NCBI GenBank assembly: GCA_003427395.1
Contig: BFEA01000099.1
Span: forward strand, 1,914,562-1,936,823
Length of the DNA stretch: 22,262 nucleotides
Reading direction: 5' to 3'
Source of the DNA: Chara braunii
Taxonomy: Eukaryota; Streptophyta; Charophyceae; Charales; Characeae
Shown: piece after piece, positions 1 through 8,945 of the stretch
Layout: each line of letters starts with the position of its first letter
How positions within the stretch are numbered: position 1 is the first letter of the stretch
Translations under genes and position numbers: made by a program
Notes under the pieces: generated by a model
What the model saw: only the letters and a program-made list of their open reading frames with translations
Databases searched by the model: none
Told to the model about the DNA's origin: nothing

Positions 1-300
1 CGGGACCACTGTGACGATTTATTTCAGGTTCGGGACCTCTGCGGTGATTTATTTTCAGGTCCGGGACCACTGTGACGATTTATTTCAGGTTCGGAGCCTC
101 TGCGGTGATTTATTTTCAGGTCTAGGACGACTGCGGTAGTTCATTTCAAATTTGAGACGTTGGCGGCAGTTTATTCCAGGTTCGGCGTTATCACGGCTAT
201 TTAACCCAGACTCGGCATCGTCACTGCGGCCATTTATTCCACGTTTGGTGCCACTATGGCGCTTTATTACAGTTTTGGGACCACTACGCCAGTCTAATGA
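1..300. repeat. Minisatellite, about 30-bp unit, about 10 copies
   Basis: About ten head-to-tail copies of a 30-31 bp unit of the form CGGGACCACTGTGACGATTT followed by ATTTCAGGT. The first four units form a 61-bp higher-order dimer (1-61 and 62-122 are nearly identical). Similarity decays steadily to the right and is hard to follow after about 290. Open frames through it on both strands are a by-product of the repeat. The array continues off the left edge, so its true size is unknown. Confidence 0.85.
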
Positions 301-1051
301 ACTGGGAATGGACATCAGGCAGGCGCGGTCGGGGGTGCCTGGCGCTGCAATTGACCGGGGGCCAGCCCCGAGCGATTTTGGGAACAACGACGGACTCTGG
401 CCCTCTTTGAGCGCCCTGCGAGAATACAAGGCCGAGAGTTGGACGGAGGCAAGGGGAGGAGGCAAACGGATACCAAGGGGACGTTTTCGAAGATGCGTGC
501 CAGGCGTACCCAGCATCCCGGAAGTTGACTGGAGACGAGCAAGCAATTAGTGCACTGCGCAGGGTACAGCAACCGAAACGAGGTAGTTATAGAGGGCGGA
601 CAGCGTGAGAGGTGTGAGGGGGGATTCGGACTGGAACCCTTCCGTGCGCCAGGTGTACCCCGCCCACCTCTGGCGTATCGCGCGGGGTCAAAGCGCTCGA
701 TTGGAGAGCGGAACGGGGAAAAGATGCTACAGACAGCAAAGAAGGGGAGAAGAGAAAACTCTGGACGTGCACGTGGGGGACTCAGCAAGCTCCGCGCTCG
801 GTTCGCAACGGGCGTGCATGGCGTTTGTAGCTCCCTACTGAACCAACTAGCTAACGGGCTTCACCTTGTTGCGGGTCAGAGTAAGAGAGAAGAAGCACAT
901 ATCGTGGGCGAGAGGAAGGGGGAGAGATCGGGTACCTGATGTACCAAAATCACGGCCGGCCCAGCTACACGGACAGCACCACAGACGGTATTCGAGGTAC
1001 GGGGGGGGAACTTCGACTGAAAGTGGATGAGAAACCGCTGTCTGAATAATG
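301..1051. other. No recognisable gene; purine-rich unique sequence
   Basis: This stretch separates two minisatellites. The plus strand is rich in G and A, especially 690-770 and 880-935. Open frames of 60-157 residues exist on both strands, but they overlap one another, have low-complexity composition and show no domain I recognise. I see no RNA gene, repeat or promoter here. Confidence 0.5.
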
Positions 1052-1569
1052 AGCATTAATCTGCCTTATAACTGGGGCGAATACATGCAGATTTTCGGGG
1101 GGTGTTAGTGCAATTGTGAGCATTAATCTGCCCTGATAACTGGGGTGAATACATGCAGATTTTCGAGGCTTGATCTGCCCGTTCCATGTTAGTGAAATTG
1201 TGAGCATTAATCTGCGCTGATAACTGGGGCGAATACATGCAGCTTTTCGGGGCTTGATCTGCCCGTTCCATCGCAGTGCAATTGTGAGCATTCATATGCC
1301 CTTATAAGTGGGGCGAATACACGCAGATTTTCGGGGTTTGATCTGCCCGTTCCATTGCTGTCCAATTGTGAGTATTAATCCGCCCTAATAAGTGGAGCGA
1401 ATACGAGCAGATTTTGGGAGCTTGATGTACCAGTTCAACTCCTGTCTGATTATGAGCATTAATCCGGCCTGAGAAGTGGGGCGAATACATGCAGATTTAG
1501 AGGCTTAATATGCCTGTTCTATTACTGCGTAATTCTTAGCAAAAAAAAAAAAAAGGTCGCGCCAATACT

Positions 1570-1600
<31 letters not shown>

Positions 1601-1722
1601 TTCCTGGGCTGATATGCCCGTCCCATTCTTCACAAATTTGTAAGCAGGAATCATCTCAACGAAGCGGGCCGTCTACACGCGGATCTGCGGCCTATATGCC
1701 TTCGTATTTCTCCTCATTATAT
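1052..1722. repeat. 84-bp minisatellite, 8 units
   Basis: Eight consecutive units start at 1052, 1118, 1202, 1286, 1370, 1454, 1537 and 1642. Units 2-5 are exactly 84 bp and unit 6 is 83. Unit 1 lacks about 18 bp, and unit 7 is enlarged to 105 bp by a 14-A run and a long T run. Each unit starts near GAGCATTAATCTGCCCTGAT and ends near GCCCGTTCCAT. Because 84 is 28 codons, minus-strand frames stay open across units and give short peptides with a 28-residue period. These look like repeat by-products. Units diverge progressively to the right. Confidence 0.9.
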
Positions 1723-1740
1723 TAGCAACGAATCTTCCCC

Positions 1741-1860
1741 CACACAGACACTCGCACACACACACAGAGTGTGCATAGTGAGAGAGAGGAGAAAGACGCA
1801 GAGAGAGAGTGGTAATGGGAAGATGTGAACGAGTGAGAGAGAAGAGACTGTGCAGTAGGA
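1741..1860. repeat. CA/GA microsatellite-like tract
   Basis: A simple-sequence stretch of CACACA runs followed by GAGAGA runs, interrupted by a few other bases. It directly follows the 84-bp array. The minus-strand frames across it are low-complexity and are not treated as genes. Confidence 0.75.
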
Positions 1861-1904
1861 GGGAAAGGGCAAGGGAGACAACGGGAGCAGTGCTCGCCAC
1901 CGAA

Positions 1905-2200
1905 TGACCAATCTGAAATCCCGCTGCTAGCGAGAACAGCAATCATCGGTGTGACCATTCATGTGATCTCGCTGCTAGCAAGAATGATGCACGCTAGCAT
2001 ACTATCAATCATGTGACACCGCTGCTAGCGGGAACGATATATATATATATATTTTTTCAGTGTGACCGATCATGTGATTCCGTTGGTAGTGGAAACAGTA
2101 CCCTTCAAGCGATCTATCAGGTGATCCCACCGCTGACGGGGACGATGTAATCCAGTGAACAACTAGTTGGGCATTTCCGCTGTTGGCGGGTCGGCTACTT
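1905..2200. repeat. Degenerate minisatellite centred on a small hairpin, about 6 units
   Basis: About six diverged units of 40-60 bp begin near 1905, 1952, 2003, 2063, 2109 and 2157. Each carries a TGTGACC-ATCATGTGAT-like lead followed by a motif such as CCGCTGCTAGCGG, whose 5-base arms are complementary around a 3-base loop. In the last unit the motif is CCGCTGTTGGCGG, which still pairs if a U-G wobble is allowed. An (AT) run at 2037-2052 interrupts the third unit. Confidence 0.65.
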
Positions 2201-2986
2201 CTCATCTGCAGAGCAACCAATCGAGGCTATTGTTGACCACTTCTGCCGATCAAGCTAATATTCGAGCATTCTCGCCTACGACGAACCAGTCACTTCACTT
2301 CTGCAGAACACCCAACCAACGCCGTCGTTGATCCGAGAATCGGGCAAACCCCTAAGTCCAGGTACACTTGCTGAACAGGCAATCAAACATACATCACCGA
2401 TCAAACATAAAAGGAAGTAGGAGGTAAGACTTAAGATTCGATCGAGAGTCAGGTTGGTCCACCAGGGTACTCATGTGAAACTTTGATCGAAGGGACTGGA
2501 CCAGCACGAATAACAGTTGCTGTTTTTTTTATTTTATCTAATGTCAATTCCTAGCAGCTATCTAGCGGGGGCAGCGGAATGAGCTCAGAGAGAGAGAGAG
2601 ATCAGGCGGGATAATATGAGCTTGGGTACGAACGAGCGGGCTGACTGTGAACAGACAGCAAAGGAGAGCCCTTTTCATTTTTATTTTTATTTTATTGTTA
2701 TTCGATTTATTCATAAAGTTCCGGACACGTTTGCTGAGTATCAGCGCCCTGGACAAAGACCGGAGCAAATCGTTTTAACCTTTGATTGTTCGTTTTCAGC
2801 AGTAAGGAACAGCAGTGCGCAAGCTAGCGCAAAAAGTGATCGCATGACTGAAGTCACGGTTCATAGTCAAGCCACTGAACGTCGAGGACCTCTGAACGGG
2901 CGCAGCGAGTGACAGGCGTTGTAGCCCCTGGCCTCAACGAACGGTAGGCGCCCCTCCCTGGGTTTCCTCACAACGCTACAACAAAT
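2201..2986. other. No recognisable gene; leader-like region before the retroelement
   Basis: This AT-richer sequence holds a short GA run near 2587-2600. A 98-residue plus-strand frame at 2616-2912 has no recognisable domain. If the retrotransposon were complete, its 5' LTR and primer-binding site would be expected here. I found neither a convincing tRNA-complementary TGG site nor a repeat matching the region downstream of the element. Confidence 0.4.
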
Positions 2987-3672
2987 TATGGCTGCTGCGG
3001 AAGAAATGGAACGGAAGTTCGCGGCGAACTTCCTGGAAGGAGAAGATTACCCTAGAGACGGAGATTCGATCGAGAGCAGAGCTGGATGCTTTACAGAACA
3101 AATTTGAAAACATGGGGTTCGTATCTGGACCTGTCACCTATATGGAACAGATAGGCCCCAAACGAGTAATCCTAAGTGAGACCCCGAGCATCTCTGCTCC
3201 TATGATGCCCCCGCCGGTCAGGGCATTACCCCCGCCACCGGTTGAGGCGCCTGTACGATCAAACGAATCGGCGGCCATTTTTTAACTAACCAAAACCTTG
3301 ATTAGCTTGTTCCAGGAAAGCAAAAAGGATCAGCGAGAGCACAATGCTCGGCTAGAAGCCATGATGAGGAACATGCGACCCATTGCGGTACGTGCCCCTC
3401 CGATGCAGCAAGGATTAGCCCTGGCCCCTGCGCTCGGAGGAGTCGCAAATAATCTGAATGTCTGTTACGCCTGTCATCAACCAGGCCATCTAGCCCGTGA
3501 TTGCCCCCACCGACCCCCGCCACAACGAATCGGGGTGGCACCTATGGCTGCAGCCCCCATCGCCAACGGACCTGGACGAAGAAGTAGAAAGTGGGGGAAG
3601 TGCCCTGGCTACCACGGAAGAGGCCGCCGAACTGATCCCGCTAGACCAGTATGTGTCGCTGGGATATCATAG
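2987..3672 (+). pseudogene. gag: gag fragment with CCHC zinc knuckle
   Basis: A possible start ATG lies at 2987. The frame changes near 3037, then runs to 3672 with one in-frame TAA at 3283-3285. Around 3300-3370 is a charged, helix-like stretch (QESKKDQREHNARLEAMM), followed by a proline-rich linker. At about 3466-3507 is a clear retroviral-type knuckle with the pattern C-x2-C-x4-H-x4-C (CYACHQPGHLARDC), the nucleic-acid-binding motif of gag nucleocapsid. The capsid domain normally expected upstream is not recognisable, so gag is either short or deleted. A frameshift near 3550 links it to the following frame. Confidence 0.75.
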
Positions 3673-5110
3673 GCTTGGAATGATTGGAACAATCAAACCA
3701 GCGCCAGAACCAAAGAAGGTGGCGGAGTGGCGACCGTCCCTAGGAGAAATGGAGTCGGGAGGACCCACCTTCGTCACCGGGGAGATCGATGTATTAAACA
3801 TCATCCGAGCTTTGGACCATCGGATTCGGAAGGCGATTCCCCTTCCGATTGGTCATCTGCTCTCGATCTCCGAGCAAGCCAACGAGCGAATGTTACAGCA
3901 TTGCAAAACGAACTGAAAGCGATTCGCCCTTGCCCGAACCCCGAACGCGAAAGCCGAAAGCCCCGCGCCCGAAAAAAACCCCGCAAGTACTTCAGATCCG
4001 ATACGAGTAGGTTTAATCCAGAAAGATGATAATTTCTTGCAGATTAAACCAATTCCGTGGAAATCCACCGAGTGTGATATAGAAATTTGGGGAATCCCTT
4101 ACAATGCTATTATAGATTCGGGAGCGGTTGTGTTGGCTATCTCACTGAGGGTGGTCGAAAGGGCAGGTAGGAAAAACGACTTGATCACGCTTCCTGAGAA
4201 AGATCAGCTCGTTTCGGCTGACGAAGAAAGAATTAAAACCGTGGGAAGAATGACCAATGTCGCTTTCCGATTGGATAAGGTGCATGCGCTTGGGGATGTA
4301 GTAGTACTAGATGTCAATACGTACGACGTTCTCTTCGGACTTCCCGCTCTTGTGGCGTTACGAGCAAACCTGGATTTCGAACGACGATCGATCGTCCTCC
4401 GAAATACAGGAGGAAAGCCCTACGCTGTGCCCATGCGATTGACCCTTCGCACTACTATTAACGCGGTTCCCCGGGTTTCGCCGATGATGGCAGGGACTCT
4501 CCGCATAATCTCCTGGGAGAAATCCATAGAAGGACAGTCGTCAACAGATGATGAGGAAAGCAGTGACGAGGATGATCCGGAGATCTTGAAATTAGCACGA
4601 CAACGTGTTTGTTACTTGCCGCCAAAAACGATAGCGAGAACGATGCAACTAACCAGCCGAAAGATTCAAAGGACCAAGGCGATGATCTTGGGTGAGCCCC
4701 TCGTGCAAATTTCAAGGATGGTCGATTCTTTGGAACCCCCTCAAACTCAATACGAAGGAATTACCCCTCTCCTCGCCCGGTACAGCGACAAGAAGCATTA
4801 CTGTGACATTACGGCTCTACCCAAGTCCTTACTAACCTCGGCCAAAGAAGTGAGATTGTTATGCTTAGGGGCAGGAGCAACCTCTCTGGAACCCCCTGGG
4901 CGTTTTGAAGCGGAAACCGACGGACAGGGGATAAAGATCGCAACCAAGGAAGTGCCATGGCAGGATGTTTGTGGCGGGATTACCTCGGAAGGACACGTGG
5001 CAATCCGAGAAGAAGATGCTCACATGATGGCCACGGTGTTCTCCTGGCGATCAGATCATTCATTCATCTCGGCGCCTCCACCCAAAACAGGCGAACACGA
5101 AACGGCTTGA
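3497..5110 (+). pseudogene. gag tail and aspartic protease region of the Gypsy element
   Basis: One frame runs from 3497 to 5110 with a single stop (TGA 3914-3916). The first part (to about 4010) is a linker of unknown role. The protease lies at about 4040-4420: the catalytic D-S-G-A motif (IIDSGAVVLAIS) is near 4111-4146, and the typical downstream segment (DVLFGLPALVALRANLDF) is near 4325-4380. Retroviral-type proteases act as dimers and cut the Gag-Pol polyprotein. The following 200 residues include an acidic patch (DDEESSDEDDPE) and are probably a linker to reverse transcriptase. The frame ends at 5110, where the downstream reading continues in another frame. Confidence 0.8.
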
Positions 5111-5902
5111 CATTCGGATCTGGGACCAACCTTTTGAACTACACGTCCCACAATATGTGCCGGATGAAATCCACCGGGTAATTGCAGATATTCTTACAGA
5201 ATATCAAGGAGCGATTAGTGTGTCAGACACTGACATTGGGCTGTCATTAGTAATCCAACATGAAATTCAGACAGGAAATCATTCCCCGATTCATTGCAAA
5301 CCTTATCGTTATTCCTTGATTGAACGCAAAAAGGCTCTCGAACGAATTCGAGAGTTCGAAGCCAGCGGTTGGATTGAACCCGCTACTGGACCCTGGTCCT
5401 TTCCTGTAGTGTTAGTACCGAAGAAGAACGGAGCGATTCGCATTTGCATTGATTATCGCAAGCTGAATGAAATCACGATCAAAGATGTGTATCCCCTCCC
5501 CCGGATTGATGATCTGTTGGATGCGATCGGATGCGCTAATATTTCAGTAAGTTTGATATTCGGCATGGCTTCCATCATATTCTGGTAAGGGAAGAAGATT
5601 GGCCGAAGACAGCCTATGTGTTGTTTGAAGGCACGTGACAGTGGATTCGGTGTCCGATGGGGATTTGCAATGCGCCTGCCACGTTCCAGCGAGCGATGAA
5701 CATGACGTTCCAGAACTTCGTCAGCAAGATACGACTAACGCAAGGAATGATTAACTTATGTGTGATCGTGTACATGGACGACATCCTGGTCTATTCGGAA
5801 ACCTATCACGGGCACGCGCAACACATCGAATGGACATTGGGTGCACTAAGAGACGCTGGGTTCAAGATTGCGCTTGAGAAGAGCGAATTTTTCCTCTCAT
5901 AA
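5103..5902 (+). pseudogene. Reverse transcriptase, fingers and palm, frameshifted
   Basis: The first frame (to 5588) carries the typical N-terminal half: contact region KPYRYSLIERKKALERI, then FPVVLVPKKNGAIRICIDYR and the YPLPRIDDLLD segment. A frameshift near 5535-5545 moves the motif A region into another frame, where a premature TGA sits at 5636-5638. The frame at 5657-5902 resumes with GICNAPATFQRAMN and the catalytic YMDDILVYS near 5771-5797. About ten extra residues (around RLTQGMINL) lie between the FQRAMN helix and the YMDD motif compared with most Gypsy enzymes as I know them. A third frameshift near 5898 leads into the next frame. Inactive as it stands. Confidence 0.9.
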
Positions 5903-6678
5903 ATTTCGTTCTTGGCTATGTCGTGACACGTGGAGGATTGCGGCCAGACTCGAGAAAAGTTGCGGCGGTGAAGGAAGCTCCGGTTCCTACGTCACTGACG
6001 CAGGTTCGAGCCTTCTTGGGACTGGCGTCGTACTACCGGCGCTTCATCAAGGGCTTTGCCGCGATTGCACGACCACTAACGAACCTGTTACGAAAGGACC
6101 AGCCTCTCAGCTGGGACGCGAAGTGCCAACAGACCTTTGCAACCCTCAAGGATGCTCTGGCAACGGCCCCTATTTTGATTCGACCGGACCCCTCGAAGCA
6201 GTTCATTCTTATCACGGACTGGCAACCGGAAGCTATTTCCGCTATTCTAGCGCAGAAGGGGAACGATGGTCGCGAACACGTCATCGAGTACGCGTCACGA
6301 ACCGTGTCGGACGAACGAAGGAACGACTCAGCGCCTCAAGGCGAATGCTATGTAGTGCTCTGGGGAATCCAGCACTTCCATCCGTATCTCTACGGACAGA
6401 AGTTTCGCCTCTTGACGGATCACGAGCCTCTGCTAGCTTTGAAGAAGCTCACCAACTACACGGGCATGATTGGTCGTTGGGCGGTGCGACTACAAGAACA
6501 CGACTTCGATATCGTCCATCGAAAGACAGAGCGACACGGCAACGCGGACGGGCTGACACGTCTGCATCGACCTGCCAAGGTACCAAAGGGCGAGGAAATT
6601 ACACCGTGGAAAGATTCGGACTTGACCAACGAGCCGAAGTACGGACAAGTGGCAGTTCTCCCACGTGGTGATGGGTGA
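5899..6678 (+). pseudogene. Reverse transcriptase thumb/connection and RNase H
   Basis: The reading starts in the new frame just after the break at about 5898, with the LGYVVTRGGLRPD segment, followed by VRAFLGLASYYRRFIKGFA, the signature of the Gypsy connection region. RNase H follows at about 6170-6560. The catalytic acids are recognisable as D in LITDWQPEA, E in PQGECYVVLWG and D in LLTDHEPLLAL, with a C-terminal NADGLTRL segment. RNase H removes the RNA strand of the RNA-DNA hybrid during reverse transcription. The frame ends at 6678; the next domain overlaps it by 14 bases in another frame. Confidence 0.9.
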
Positions 6679-7420
6679 TGGAGGTAACCCCACTACCCCT
6701 CTTTCTCCCCCTTCCTCTTCGTCTCTCCTCTCCCTGCCTGATAAATTTTGCTATTTTTGCGAAGCCATCTCCCGCGTATACTCGGTCGCCACGTGTCCTA
6801 ACGGGGAAGGGTATGTCGATTGGATAGATTGTCGACAGTGTGTTGCATGGGCCCATGGCCCGTGCATCCAATACAGGAACGATAGTAAACCATGGTTGTG
6901 CCCCTTGTGCTGGACCGACAAAATTCTGACCGAGGCTCACTTTTTGGATGCCACGTCAGAAGGATTGGAAAAGACCCGAAAGTTTAGAAGGGCCGAAGTA
7001 TGGACGAATATTGCCTTAATTGCCACCCTAGTAGGTAACCCCCTCCAGGATTTCACCAAGGAAGATCGGAGGAGGCCCAACAAAAGGGCTCGGGATTATC
7101 GATGGATAGAGGGTAGATTAGAAAAACGGAAAACGGACGGCAGTGGGATTTGGATGGTGGTGCCGCATCCGTTCATGCCGTATGACTGGGTTAAGACAGC
7201 CCCCGAGGAAACTGCGGCTTATTTTGCTGTACGAATCACAGAGTACGCTATCGACAAAAATGAGTGGTACTGGTCCAATATCCGCGACGATGTGAAGTAC
7301 ATCGTCGCCACCTGTCAAGTCTGCGCTGCTGATAAAGCGCCGATTCAGCCACCAAGGTCGATAGCGCCCACGGTTGTTGAACGGCCATTTCAGAGAGAAG
7401 CATGGACACTACGGACATAG
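6665..7420 (+). pseudogene. PHD-type zinc finger plus integrase N-terminal region
   Basis: A 251-residue frame. After a Ser/Pro-rich start, residues 29-82 fit a C4-H-C3 PHD finger: C29-x2-C32, C56-x2-C59, H64-x2-C67, C79-x2-C82. The two hallmark tryptophans are also present, W62 two residues before the His and W77 two before the seventh Cys. The x23 and x11 spacers lie just outside the usual ranges, and there is an extra C44. PHD fingers commonly read histone H3 tails. Residues 186-220 match the integrase zinc region up to C217-x2-C220, but the two His expected upstream appear to be P180 and Y186. The frame ends at 7420 while the integrase core continues from 7402 in another frame, so a frameshift separates them in this copy. 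Confidence 0.75.
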
Positions 7421-8178
7421 TGGTGCCCCCTGGCCCTAATAGTTACGAATATTCAGTCCTATTGGTATTTGTCGACCATTTCTCGAAATGGATCGAAGCG
7501 TATTCTTGTCGCACACGGCAAGCCACGAAAATCGCACGATATGTCAACTGTTTCCTCAGGATGCATCAGGATACGGAAGAAATCCTGACCGACAACGGGG
7601 CTGAATTCAGGGGAGAAAGGTTAAGGAATCTGGTCCTACATGGCGTCGCCATACGGAACACTGCACCCCACATGTCACAATCCAATGGGCTGGTCGAAAA
7701 CGCTAACCGGATGATAAAGATAGCGTTGCGACGAAACATCGCGGCACGGGATCCGAGACCCTGGCCCGATATCGTCGATCACATCCTGGCGGTCCATCGC
7801 GGAACGCCCCACGAATCGACGGGGCTGAGCCCCTTCCAATTAAGAACCAATAGTGTCGCTTGCGTTTTGATACCAAGCCTCCTGGATGAGTCTACATTGA
7901 ACCGACGGCCCACCAGGGCTACGGCTCGGGACAAGGCCAAACGACACTTAGAGTTAATGGAACGGTCGCTGCCCAGGCTAGCCCGAAAGCGACAGAAAAT
8001 GACCGAACTAGCCCAGGGCCGACAAGTTCGGAGCTACGAGGCCCGAAATGGGAATGCGGGTCCGCGGCCCCAAGACAAATTGGGGGACGTGGTGCAAGCT
8101 CGCGCCACGATTCTTCGGGCGATATCGCGTGATCGAGCCAGGCCCCAACGGCGTGGACACCGTACGTCTCGCCCCTGA
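7402..8178 (+). pseudogene. Integrase catalytic core
   Basis: The integrase joins element DNA to host DNA. The first catalytic Asp is in the opening MDTTDIV. The second is D64 in EILTDNGAEF, and the Glu is E99 in SQSNGLVEN. The D-to-E spacing is 34 residues, one short of the usual 35. The motifs FVDHFSKWIEA and TPHESTGLSPFQL are typical of the Gypsy core. The ATG at 7402 is probably internal, because the core's first residues directly follow a frameshift from the upstream frame. A second frameshift near 8095-8105 moves the C-terminal domain into the next frame. Confidence 0.9.
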
Positions 8179-8371
8179 AGTCTCTGGCAGTCGATCGGCT
8201 CGTCCGATCACACGCCACGTGTCCTATCTTCGCCTCCTTCCCTCTGCTCCGTCTCCCTCTCCCTCGATCTCTCTTTCTGAGGAAGCCGACGACGACAGCT
8301 CAGACTCTTTGCCATCTCCCTCCCTTTCTTGCTCCCTCTCTGCCACCCCGTCACCCCCGCCATCGCCATGA
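8048..8371 (+). pseudogene. Integrase C-terminal SH3-like domain and Ser/Pro tail
   Basis: From about 8100 this frame carries FFGRYRVIEPGPNGVDTVRL and a final HVSYLRLL, the pattern of the small barrel that ends Gypsy integrases. The KLGDVVQ start of the same domain is in the preceding frame, which places the break near 8100. A tail rich in Ser and Pro with an acidic patch (EEADDDSSD) runs to the stop at 8369-8371. I see no chromodomain after it, unlike chromoviruses. Confidence 0.7.
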
Positions 8372-8409
8372 GTTTCGCCATCGAGCGAGCTATTAGTGAT
8401 TAGTTGCTG

Positions 8410-8838
8410 ATGCCACGGGGAGAGATCTCAGCCATCCGCCAAGTGCATCATCCGCGGATCAGCCCCGACTTCATGCGCCTTGCGCAGTTCTTCTGCACTG
8501 CGGGTGTATACGGCGCGGCAGAGTTCCAATTCACGAGCAATCCCCAGGTAGTGGTGCTGGCCGAGGCAACGACGTTCCAACGGCGAGCGGCCCCGGGAAT
8601 CAGCCACGTGTCTACCGTGGTAGTCTTCAGCAGCGACATCACCGCCTTCGATCCGGTGCGGCAAGCCGCCATCAAAAGCACCTTGTACCGGTGGGGTCGC
8701 GATCTGGCCGCTGATTGGTATCGACGGCTCACAAGGCACGGTGACGAGTGCTATCCTGTCGACGACATCGAAGTCAACACGCTACGCGAGCCACCTGTCG
8801 TCCTCCCAGAACTTGCTCCCTTCCAGCCGCGCAGATGA
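8410..8838 (+). CDS. Unidentified open frame just downstream of integrase
   Basis: ATG at 8410, 38 bases after the integrase stop, giving 142 residues to TGA 8836-8838. The composition is balanced and protein-like (for example ISPDFMRLAQFFCTAGVYGA and STLYRWGRDLAADWYRRLT), without low complexity. I do not recognise a family; there are no membrane segments and no signal peptide. The sense of the sequence seems to carry on past the stop in another frame at about 8833-8953 (RADELRANLDVLSSLSLPH), so this may be the first part of a longer, frameshifted protein. Position and strand suggest an extra gene of the retrotransposon, but it could belong to another element. Confidence 0.5.
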   Translation: MPRGEISAIRQVHHPRISPDFMRLAQFFCTAGVYGAAEFQFTSNPQVVVLAEATTFQRRAAPGISHVSTVVVFSSDITAFDPVRQAAIKSTLYRWGRDLAADWYRRLTRHGDECYPVDDIEVNTLREPPVVLPELAPFQPRR

Positions 8839-8945
8839 GCTGCGCGCCAATCTCGATGTTCTCTCCTCCCTCTCTCTTCCCCATCTTCTGGCAGTCCTCT
8901 CACTACCCTCGTCTCTCCATCTGTCTAGAGCCACTTACAGTACCC

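Larger units (their letters stand above)
2987..8371 (+). mobile_element. Decayed Ty3/Gypsy-type LTR retrotransposon body
   Basis: The order gag (CCHC knuckle), aspartic protease, reverse transcriptase, RNase H, integrase is that of Ty3/Gypsy elements; in Ty1/Copia elements integrase precedes reverse transcriptase. The coding sequence lies on one strand but in all three frames, broken by about six frameshifts and at least three in-frame stops (3283-3285, 3914-3916, 5636-5638), so this copy is not autonomous. No LTRs, primer-binding site or polypurine tract could be identified by eye. Same-strand open frames continue to 10594 and may be part of the same element. Confidence 0.9.

Noticed and set aside
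1-300. Possible CRISPR array, because of regular 30-bp units
   Set aside because: Units are contiguous with no unique spacers, the context is eukaryotic and no cas gene is present.
85-1056. Several overlapping open frames of 60-157 residues on both strands
   Set aside because: They run through or beside minisatellites, overlap in different phases, have no domains and show repeat-derived or low-complexity composition.
2440-2960. TGG-starting candidates for a retroviral primer-binding site (for example TGGTCCACCAGGG near 2456)
   Set aside because: None is an evident complement of a tRNA 3' end beyond a few bases, and no LTR end lies just upstream.
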